64,000 nucleotides of DNA from Branchiostoma floridae (Eukaryota > Chordata > Leptocardii > Amphioxiformes > Branchiostomatidae): positions 25,474,401 through 25,538,400 of the forward strand of contig NC_049983.1 in NCBI RefSeq assembly GCF_000003815.2, written 5' to 3'. Each line of letters starts with the position of its first letter. Position 1 is the first letter of the stretch. Shown piece after piece: positions 19,266 through 28,348 of this stretch. A program made the translations under genes and the position numbers. A model generated the notes under the pieces. It worked only from the letters and a program-made list of their open reading frames with translations. It had not been told where the DNA came from and searched no databases.

Positions 19266-22200
19266 ATGCCTTACATGATACAGAAACTACTGCTGGTCCT
19301 TTTGCTGGTTGGTCCCGGTGGGCCCTGGTTCCTCGCGAAGGAAACTGAACCACCCAAACCCTGCAGCAACAGATGTCCATCAGACTGTGACTGCAGCAAC
19401 AGAGGTCTTAGCAAGGTTCCTCAGCATCTGCCTGAAAGTATCACTGGCCTTAAGTTAGGGAGCAATGCCATCACAACCCTGTCCTCGTCTGAACTCTCAA
19501 GGTACAAGTGTTTAAAAGGACTATATATGAATAGAAATCAGATATCTATTGTGCAGCCTGGAGCATTTTCAAAGCTTGTTCACCTGGAACGTTTACACCT
19601 TGATTCCAACCTACTAACAAGCATTCAGCCCGGTACATTCTCAAATATACCTAAGCTGAAACAATTGTTCATGCGCTACAACCATATATATAACATTGCA
19701 GCTGGAACATTCTCAAATTTACCCAGTCTTGAAAGTTTGTCTCTAGTAGCCAACGGCCTGACCAACATTCAGCCTGGCGCATTCTCAAATCTACCCAAGC
19801 TTGAACGATTGATCTTGAGTGTCAATAACCTAATTAAAATTCATCCTGATGCATTCTCCAATCTACCGCAGCTCCTCGCGTTACGCCTGAACTCGAATAG
19901 GATAACTAACATTGATTCTGATATGTTCTCAGAGATACCCACGCTGCAACGTTTGGTATTTGACTACAACCAAATAACCGGCATTCAACCTGGTACGTTC
20001 TCAAACCTACCCCAGCTCTATAATTTAGATATAGCGTATAACCAGATAACTAACATCAGTCCTGATGCATTCTCAAACCTTCACCAGCTCCAACAGTTAG
20101 GCTTGAGCTCCAACCAGATAACTAACATTAGTCCTGGTACATTCTCAGACCTCAACCAGCTCCAACGGTTAGAGTTAAAATCCAACCATATAACTGAGAT
20201 TCAACCTGGCACTTTTTTAAATCTCCCAAAGCTAGAAGTCTTACATCTGAATTCTAATCAAATGACAACCATTCAACCTGGCACATTCCAAAACCTACCC
20301 AAACATGTTAGACATATAGGTCTGCGTGACAACCCCTGGCAGTGTGACTGTAGGATGATTCCATTCAGGAAATGGATGACAAAATGGCATTTGTTTGAAA
20401 GCGAAGTTATTTGTGAGGAACCTGGTAAGGGCCGAGAGCAAAAGCTCCAAGATATAGAGCCCGGAAATTTGATCTGTGAAAAACCGAAAATCTTCAGTTT
20501 TCAAAGAAGCAAAGGTGATGCACCGTTGTGTGCTATGGCGCTGCATTTAATCTGTAACGCTTCAGGGATTCCTGAGCCAGACATTACGGTCACTCTTCCA
20601 TCTGGACAAAACGCAACTGTTAGGTCAGATGGGAGAGTTACTGTGAATAAGAATGGTAGCATCATCGTGAGGGATCTTACTAAAAAGGATTTCGGTTCAT
20701 ACCTTTGCATTGCAGCAAATCATGTCGCCTCTTCAGTTGCGGCACTGTTTGTTGAAATATCATGTACGATTCAAACATCGGTGATATCAAAAACATCTGA
20801 ATCAGCACTTGGCGGTAAAACCAGCCCCGTAGTCACAGGCTCAGCAATTGCCCCAACAAGTCCTGTTGGCTCAGCACCTTTCACATTCTCTGTTGCTGGT
20901 AAAATGCCGTCAGACACATCAACAACGTCTCAACTAGGCACTGCTAACAGATTTGTTGACATAAACCCAGTATTGTCTGAAGACCCAATCACTTTGAGGT
21001 TTAGGAGGATAAAGAATAACACGTTGGATTGGGGGGTCACTCTCCTTCTAGCCTGTGGAGGAATACCTTCATCAAACATTACGGTCATTCTCCCATCTGG
21101 ACTCAACACAAGCGTTGATGAGTCAAGTGGGAGAGTAACTGTAGAGGTGAATGGTACAACTTTTACCATTACCATAACAGATGTTAATGTGACAGATGCT
21201 GGTCTGTACAGCCACATTGCCGTGCGACCAAATGGATCCTCATCTGCCACAGTAACTGTTGTTATCAAAGACAAAGGCCCATCTTCAGTTACACCCAAAA
21301 CTTCTTCGCCTGCCACCTCTCCACCTGGCAAGACAGAAAGCAATGCTGACCCGGTGGTTCTCTACCCGTTAGTTGCTTTCGGTACACTTGCTGCAATCCT
21401 GATTATATCTGGCGTTGTTATAATCATGTTTCGGCGTAGGGCTCAAAAGCCCCCTTTGGTTTCTGCACCTACTGCTATTTCTGACAGTATAAACACAATC
21501 GCGACAAGCGACAAAGATAGCTCAAAGGAGCAGACGGGTAGATCGCCAACCCCTGGCAACACCCACTGCCCCGAAGGTTCAAAAGAACAATCTAACGAAT
21601 ATGAGAATAGCGAAGAAGCATGTAAACATATATCAAACATAAATGAGAATGAGGAGCAAACAGGCACAATCGTTCAAGCTTACAAGGTAGCCGGTTCTCT
21701 CTCTGAAGAACATGAATGTCCAAAGCCAGGAAATCAAATAGAATCAGTTGGCGCACCTCACGCAGTGATGGTTCACAAGCCGTTTACGTATGAAAATAGC
21801 GACGAGGAGACTGTGCTTGGTGTTGAAGATGAGCACGTGTATGTCAATGGTGGTAATGAGAAAATAGCGGCTGATGCGTCTCAGGCCATAAATCAGTATG
21901 GCAGTGAGGAGGTAGTTCCTACTCACGAGTTTAACCGCATGGTTGGTGGTGAGGCTGAGACAGATGTAAGTACATGTGTTTCATCTCAGCTTATCTATGG
22001 AAAGGACAGTGATGAAGCAATGACTACTGTCTCGCCAGCGATCTACAAAAATAACACTAAACAGTGTGAATCTGGTGTTTCTCATATCATCTACGGAAAT
22101 GATAATGAAGGTAATGATACGGTAGTATCTACCCCTTCTCTGGTTAACCATGAGTCTGGTAATGAGGCTGAGGCAGTAGCATATGCTTCTTCTCAATTCA

Positions 22201-22340
22201 TATATGAGAATGACAAGGACGAAGCAGCGATTGAAGCCTCATCAGTTATTTACAATGATAGCAGTAAACAGGCAAATTCTGCAGATGCTTATGTCATCTA
22301 TGGAAATGACGATGGGAGACCAACAGATGATGTTCCTTAG
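19266..22340 (+). CDS. Receptor C: LRR-Ig-Ig receptor with seven Tyr-x-Asn motifs
   Basis: A 1024-residue receptor: signal peptide, complete four-cysteine N-cap (CSNRCPSDCDC), twelve LRRs, C-cap (about 356-400), Ig1 (402-499), Ser/Thr stalk, Ig2 (572-669), membrane helix (about 698-721) and a 303-residue tail. Ig2 has lost its second cysteine: GLYSHIAV where gene G has GLYSCIAV. The tail is the most complete type, with YEN, YEN, YVN, YKN, YGN, YEN and YGN. It contains two copies of a module whose three tyrosines are spaced exactly 16 residues apart, and a Pro-rich KPPL stretch follows the membrane. Gene G is the closest paralog. It probably signals through SH2 adaptors once phosphorylated; this follows from the motif, not from direct evidence. 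Confidence 0.92.
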   Translation: MPYMIQKLLLVLLLVGPGGPWFLAKETEPPKPCSNRCPSDCDCSNRGLSKVPQHLPESITGLKLGSNAITTLSSSELSRYKCLKGLYMNRNQISIVQPGAFSKLVHLERLHLDSNLLTSIQPGTFSNIPKLKQLFMRYNHIYNIAAGTFSNLPSLESLSLVANGLTNIQPGAFSNLPKLERLILSVNNLIKIHPDAFSNLPQLLALRLNSNRITNIDSDMFSEIPTLQRLVFDYNQITGIQPGTFSNLPQLYNLDIAYNQITNISPDAFSNLHQLQQLGLSSNQITNISPGTFSDLNQLQRLELKSNHITEIQPGTFLNLPKLEVLHLNSNQMTTIQPGTFQNLPKHVRHIGLRDNPWQCDCRMIPFRKWMTKWHLFESEVICEEPGKGREQKLQDIEPGNLICEKPKIFSFQRSKGDAPLCAMALHLICNASGIPEPDITVTLPSGQNATVRSDGRVTVNKNGSIIVRDLTKKDFGSYLCIAANHVASSVAALFVEISCTIQTSVISKTSESALGGKTSPVVTGSAIAPTSPVGSAPFTFSVAGKMPSDTSTTSQLGTANRFVDINPVLSEDPITLRFRRIKNNTLDWGVTLLLACGGIPSSNITVILPSGLNTSVDESSGRVTVEVNGTTFTITITDVNVTDAGLYSHIAVRPNGSSSATVTVVIKDKGPSSVTPKTSSPATSPPGKTESNADPVVLYPLVAFGTLAAILIISGVVIIMFRRRAQKPPLVSAPTAISDSINTIATSDKDSSKEQTGRSPTPGNTHCPEGSKEQSNEYENSEEACKHISNINENEEQTGTIVQAYKVAGSLSEEHECPKPGNQIESVGAPHAVMVHKPFTYENSDEETVLGVEDEHVYVNGGNEKIAADASQAINQYGSEEVVPTHEFNRMVGGEAETDVSTCVSSQLIYGKDSDEAMTTVSPAIYKNNTKQCESGVSHIIYGNDNEGNDTVVSTPSLVNHESGNEAEAVAYASSQFIYENDKDEAAIEASSVIYNDSSKQANSADAYVIYGNDDGRPTDDVP

Positions 22341-22352
22341 TTTTACTTGAAA

Positions 22353-22358
22353 AATAAA
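22353..22358 (+). terminator. Candidate poly(A) signal, gene C
   Basis: AATAAA lies 12 nt after the stop codon. The equivalent site in gene G is at 53449-53454. The related 3'-UTR-like segment with TTGTTGTCCGG follows. Confidence 0.4.
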
Positions 22359-22738
22359 GATACCTAGTATCTACAGAAGTCAGCTTTGTTGTCCGGAAAG
22401 TATACAACTTTGCTAATACTTTCATGTAAATATAAGAAATTGTCAAAATAGATTGAAAGATATATAGTATCTGTAAAAGTCAGGTTAATTGTCGGAAAAG
22501 TGTACATATTTTACAACTTTGCCAAGATTCCAATGTAAACGCAAGAAACATTTTACTTGAGAAAAACGTCTTTGTACATCGACGTTGTTTTTTTCAGAAT
22601 GTCCAAGGTAATAAAAAAGGATGATAAATATTTTTAAACTTTCTGCGTAAGATTGATTTATAATGACATGAAAGGCTGAATTATATATTATGTATTGTAC
22701 AAATCTAGATCTAAAGAGTCCTATTTGTTTATTGCTAA

Positions 22739-23103
22739 GGCCATGCTGATTTGATTATATGGATTACATCCACCCGCGCATCAATTGTCTGCCTCTTCCA
22801 AAGAACAAAGTTTTTAAGCAAACAGTATATCGTACATAGCAGCTGCAATATGAGCAAATATATACCGTAGATTGCACAAAAATATCCGGAAAGGTATACG
22901 TATATCAATGTCTATTTTAAGATTAAGGAAAAATTGTGAAAGCACTAAAATGAAGAATCTATTGTTCGCTATACCATATTTCTTGCATTCAGTCATTTGT
23001 GACAACCTTCCTGACCAATTAGATTTCATAATGAATGGAATTTTTTTGGGGGGGGGGGGGGGTTCCAAGAGGATTTCATCCATATAATCAAATCAACGTG
23101 GCC
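22739..23103. mobile_element. TIR element (MITE-like), inverted copy downstream of gene C
   Basis: It starts GGCCATGCTGATTTGATTAT and ends ATAATCAAATCAACGTGGCC. TAA flanks both sides (CTAA-GGCC and GGCC-TAA), a possible target duplication. Its interior is the reverse complement of the copy at 18070-18463. A 16-nt G run lies at about 23047-23062. Confidence 0.7.
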
Positions 23104-24340
23104 TAATTTGCACAAGAAAGTAGTGCAAAGCGGAGATATTGAATGGTAGAGGTCAAACATAATGTTGACAAGTTGTGCAGCCAGTGCTATTAGCATTAAG
23201 TTTGTTAAAGAATACTGTTGCTACCAGTAACCACAGAAAATGATAAGTAAGCCTGTTGTTTTTGTAAAAAGTAGTTTACATTGCATTATACTATTTATAG
23301 TATTGATTAAATAAGGAGAAGTTCATGTACCTGCAAGTACATCAAAGAAATCTGTGTCGATTGTATGTATCCTGAAGACTGAGCCTTTGACCTTGAAAAA
23401 TGTTGAACTTGTCCTAATAAATTTAGTGTTTACACAATGTCTACCTATTGATATTTTATCTCTTATTAGTACAAACATCTGTCTTCTATATTTTATTACA
23501 AATGTATCTAAGTGTAAAGTTGTACTGTTGATACAGTGTAACATCATGGCTCAACATGAAAATAATGCGACATATTCACACACTTACCTTTCACCTTGAC
23601 CAAGTTGACCTTGTTATAAGGCAATTAATATTGCTGATATTCTATAGATGTGACATTGTTGGTAATATAAGATACCATAATGTTGTGTACATTGCAAAAG
23701 TATATGAAGTATGATATTTAATCTTCTACAATGCGACTCAACTGGTGCAAAAAAACACCATTGACTGTAACCCAAAATGTGAACTTTTAAACCCAAATTT
23801 ACTTATTTCTTAAAGAATAAGGTAAGATGACAATTACTGTGTGAAAGGACACCAGTGGGTGCTGCATACATCGACTCTGTGTAAAAGCATAATAAAATGC
23901 CATGAATGTTCAGAACTCTGTGGAGTGATTCTATGTAGTACATATTACGGGGAAATAAGATAAAACAAGCTTTGCAGCCTTTACTTACCTTTTCATCACC
24001 CCTCAAAAAAGGTATTTTTTTTTATTTTCATCGTTTATCGCGCAGCCGGCCATATCTGAGGGTAGGTTTTGGCAACTTTGTGGAGCCATATCTCAGCAAC
24101 CCTTCAAGCTCTTCGCTTCATCTAAAAAGCATTTTACTCCTCTTGGTTAGCTCTTTCAGAAACAGTAAAAACAGTCATTGTATTGTGTTTTTGCCAAGGC
24201 ACAGCATTTTGCCTTGCCGGGCTTGAAGTGCTGACCTACTTTTTCCTGACGATATCCCTAACACGCGGCAAGGCACAACTTTTTTAAAAAGATTTCTTGT
24301 TTGGTTTGTTTCATTTTTTTCTATAGATTGTTAGTATGAC
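23104..24340. other. Intergenic DNA without recognizable genes
   Basis: Only short chance frames are present. I see no receptor homology, RNA gene or clear repeat structure. Confidence 0.5.
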
Positions 24341-25680
24341 ACAAGGAGGTTAAGCATGTAGGCTATTGTCTTATGGAACTATCTCATGTTTACAAATGAC
24401 ATTAGCATACGATCAACAAGTTTTTCTGAATTCAAATGTTTGTTTTTTTTTGTTATCATTTTCAAAGTACAAAGTGGTGCCCGTGTTGCGTACGATACAT
24501 TCCTATGACATGTTCAATTTGCTGATTTGTGTAAAGTTGCTGATTTGTGCGGTGTTGGGGCTGTGCCTTTGCCTAGAAATTCTCTAGACAGACATCATGT
24601 GTATATAGTAATGTGTTTATGGTCACCGGCATGTATGTCAAATGTAAGGTCTTATGCATGTGTATATTGTTGTTTTCTTTTGTGTTTATGAAAAATGTAC
24701 CCTAGTAGACATGTTACCGATTTGCCGACGGTACTGTAGATTTTCAGTTTTGTATGTCTTTCTTATGTTTTTTGTGTAAGTCTATGCTAAGTGACACTGT
24801 TTCGTTGTCGTAGGTAATGAACATCAGAAAAAAATGTTTTTACCTTGGCCTGTTGACGCCTTTGTCTATCCTTTTATTAGGCTGTGTTTTTTTTAATCTC
24901 TTTTTTCATTTTTGGTGCAGATTGTGGCGCATGAAGGTGAAACATGTCATGTAGACCAAGGAGGTTGAAAGAGGACCTTGTGTTGACTACTGTCTTACCG
25001 AACTATTCCAACATGTTTTACATATGTTTGACATTAGGATCATGTTCAACCAGTTTTTCTTGATGTGATGTGATGTGAAAATCCATATGTTGTAGACAGA
25101 CGTCATGTGTATATGATGATACTGTATATGAAGTACATGTACAATGTCATGTATTTTTAGCTTATGTATGTGTGTCTTGTCAAGGAGGTTGAAAGAGTCT
25201 TGTTTTTTTTTATGGTTATCTTTTTCCTTTAATTTTTTTTCGACAAGTTTATGTATCTTATTGTTTTGTGTTTTTTTTTCTTCCATCGAAAATGTACCGT
25301 AGTATGTAAATTTACCGATTAGGTGCTTACCGAGGTGTAGATATCCACATATGTGTTTTTTGAATGTGCTACACTAACTTTTTCTACGGCAGACGTCATG
25401 TGTATATAGTAATGTCGTACCGACGGTCACCGTGTGCGTCTTATGTGATGTGTATGTCTTTTTTTGTTGTTGATTAGAATTACCGTAATATGTAAATTTG
25501 ACATTGTGCCGATTTGCCGGTATTTGCACATGTATTTGCACTTGTGTAAGCCTATGCTAAGTGACAATGTATCGTTGTTGGTGGTAGCGCTTGGTGGCTT
25601 TGATATATGAATATGTAATGAGGACACCATGACCCCGTGACCCCATGAATGTGACCCTTGACCTATGAATATGTAATTAG
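24340..25680. repeat. Diverged tandem repeat region
   Basis: Several phrases recur in the same order: CAAGGAGGTTGAAAGAG (24957, 25182; variants at 24345 and 26060), CAGACGTCATGTGTATAT (about 24590, 25092, 25392), AAATGTACC.TAGTA (24693, 25291), CCGATTTGCCG (about 24718, 25510) and TATGCTAAGTGACA.TGT (24784, 25553). This implies two to three old, indel-rich copies. No protein frame supports a gene; a noncoding RNA cannot be excluded. Confidence 0.5.
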
Positions 25681-26089
25681 GTAGCGTGGGTTTGGAATAT
25701 TGATGCAGTGCGATTTACGTGGGTGCTTGGCCGGTGTTTACTAAGTTTCAGGGTAGTTTTAGCGTACGCCGATGTAGCTTTAGCGTACACAACAGTTGCA
25801 GTTGTCAACACCAAGCTCTGAAGATCCATATCGAGTCTCCCCCATCCAAAGGTAAGTCGTTTTTTGTTTCTTTTTGCATTCTCGGTAACAAAGTTGCTGT
25901 GATGTTCGGAACACGATCTTATCGTATTTCGTTTTACTATACCTTTATCTGTGCAGCTGTAAAAAAAAATCGATGATTTGTGGGGGTGATTGCTTTGACA
26001 GTACACCGTAGTATATCAACGTTCTTGGATAGATTTCAATTTTCTTTGAAAGGTTTGATTCCAAGGAGGTTGAACCCTCCATGTTTAAT

Positions 26090-26460
26090 TCCAAATGTTC
26101 CGGAGAGAACGCTTGCGCGCAAAGACGCCCGGCAGCCCACTAGCGAAAATCCCCGTACTGCTAATGTTTATGACAGTGCAACGTTGTCTATTTCGAATAT
26201 TTGTCTATTTGAAATATCTAAACGTTGCGTGAAATATTTCAGTTTTCTTTGAAACTTTCCGTTGCGTAATTCCACTATATCGGCGAGAGGGCCTGCGGGC
26301 ACCGTCGGTGCCGTCGGGTGAAATTCCCGTCCGGGAACATTCGCTCCCGGTGGAGAGAATCCCGTCTCGAGGACGTCCGGGAACCCGCGCTTTTCCGTGG
26401 AGAGATTCCCGAGGCGGGAACCCGCACTTTCTCGTGCTCCAATTCCCGTGACTCTGCTTA
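26090..26460. other. GC-rich patch with repeated ATTCCCG/CGGGAAC motifs
   Basis: ATTCCCG and CGGGAAC recur at least six times between 26318 and 26455, partly as GAGAGAATCCCG and GAGAGATTCCCG. An 88-codon frame crosses it but starts with GTG and shows no domain. It could be a CpG-rich regulatory patch or a dispersed repeat. Confidence 0.35.
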
Positions 26461-26464
26461 CATG

Positions 26465-27190
26465 ATGTTGCTGCTCAAGCCCAGGGCATGTCGGAAGAGT
26501 GCTTTGTGCAAGGCAGGGTACCGAGTGGGTGGTGAGCGAGGGAGGAAAAGCCGCTTCCTGTGTTTCTGTCTCTTAGGCTCTTAGGGCGTGGTCACAAACG
26601 TCGTGCGATCGTCGTGCGATTTTTATGCCATATGTGATGTTTTAAGCAGGCCGTGATAGACCCAACCACTAGATTTAAGTTTTATACCCCTGGTGTCTTT
26701 TTTTTAAACTGCACGGGCCGATTTCGTTTCAAAGTTTAGAGGAAAGTAACGCAAGAACGTGTTGACCGATCTAAATGATTGTTGGAAGGTAGATTTAGTT
26801 TAAATTATGATGCACATCATAACATACTTGTAGTGCAAATAAACAACTATTTTGAATTATTAATGAGGAAAATCCTCTGCATTTCATGATAGGACACTCA
26901 AACTTGTCACATATGTAGCGGAGTAAGAGAGTAATTTCTATAGATATGAATTATGCAAATAAAGACATCATTTGCATAACCCATGAGAAAATGCTATAAT
27001 TACACAGTGATAAATAATGGGAATTTCATACCCCCGAAAAAAATTTCCTTAGGTTGAGAGATCATAGATATGAAAGTTTAAGAAAGTGTGTACTATTATG
27101 CAACTTGCACACAAACTTGTCTTTAAACATGTTTTATTCAATTAAAAAGAAATAGTAAAAGGTATATAAATGATACAAGCAGATTCTACA
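26465..27190. repeat. Distal 3' flank of gene D, duplicated at 56787-57503
   Basis: Begins TGTTGCTGCTCAAGCCCAGGGC and continues to ATACAAGCAGATTCTACATT with only scattered differences from the gene H copy. It includes a perfect TTATGCAAAT/ATTTGCATAA hairpin near 26950-26980. The sequence at 27180-27195 is the uninterrupted (empty) form of the retrotransposon insertion site at 57503. Confidence 0.75.
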
Positions 27191-27214
27191 TTACGTTAGT
27201 TTCATGTTTTTTTA

Positions 27215-27880
27215 ATTGATACTCCTTATGGTGATTCTCTGTTAAATTGTTGACTTTATTTTGTTTTTGTTATAAAGAGGAGAGAACTTCATTGCACGAC
27301 AATTGTACACGGTACAAAAATGTATGGCAACAACTATTACAAAAGTACAAGATAGGTATAGAATGAAGCTTAACATCATAGTTAACATAATAATAAGTGC
27401 TATTATAACATAATTCTTTGTTGCAATGTTACAATGGAGTAGGCTAATCAGCAGTCCTTTATATATTTGCCTATTTTTGCATTAATGGTGTTAGAAATGT
27501 GAATAAATCATTACGTAAAATAGCGCATCTAGACCATCACATTATGATCTTCAATATAATTTTGACAGAATGGACAGAATCTTATCATGACGAATTTATC
27601 CCATGTTGTGTAAAGTTGCTTTCTGCTATGTAACTTTTGTGTTCAAGCATATTGTCTATCTTTAGTTAAGTTAGGATTATTATGCTTATAATAGTTCATA
27701 TTTTTCTTACATGTTTATGTTTCTAATTCAATACGTACTTCTAAATGATACTTAATTGCATTTATTGTTAATAGGTCAGTGCTACATTGGCCATCCTTGC
27801 ACTACTGTACTATTATCATCTCTTTTCTTTGGTCATTGTTTTATTTCTTGTGTAAATAGACAAAAAATAAATAAGCCTCT
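27215..27880 (-). mobile_element. Decayed LINE 3' end downstream of gene D
   Basis: A minus-strand remnant of the same family as at 46500-47225: GTGCAATGAAGTTCTC near 27290 and a degenerate ORF end near 27480-27620. Very similar to the copy at 59640-60320. Confidence 0.5.
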
Positions 27881-27899
27881 TTATTCTAGTAAGTAAGTC

Positions 27900-28348
27900 G
27901 ACGTACAGGGTTATACCACACCGGGTGTGCGGGGTGACATACCCTTTCTTTGACTGATACAAGACGGGATGTTTACATATTTCAGCCTATCATGTCATCA
28001 TTGATTGATCTAACATAAAAACTTAAAACAAGATTAATCATGTAGACTTTCTTGTTATGACGGAGAGTTTGAAGAAAAATCTATGTACAAAGACATTTTG
28101 TAAAGTTTTGTGAAGTGTATATTTACATGGAAGTGTTGGCAAAGTTGTAAAAAATGTCAAATTTTCGGACAATAAAGCAGACTTCTACAGATAACAACCT
28201 TGAACTTCTACAGACACAATCTTTACATTGATTGACTTCTACAGACACTAGTTAAATGTTTCTTATGCTTACACGGAAGTCTTGGCAAAGTTGTCAAATT
28301 GGTATACTTTCCTGACGACATAGTTGACTTCAACACACACTAGAAATC
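27900..28348. other. 3' flank of gene D
   Basis: A 3'-UTR-like segment with repeated GACTTCTACAGA phrases (28189, 28206, 28231), nearly identical to 60345-60812 behind gene H. The AATAAA seen behind gene A is mutated here (CTTAACTGTGACAGCC). Confidence 0.45.

Noticed and set aside
19266-22340. ITAM or ITIM signalling tail
   Set aside because: Most tyrosines are followed by Asn or Asp at +2 and by an acidic residue rather than Leu/Ile/Val at +3, so the consensus motifs do not fit.
26318-26584. 88-codon frame in the GC-rich patch
   Set aside because: GTG start, low-complexity motif translation, no domain, and partial overlap with a duplicated repeat.
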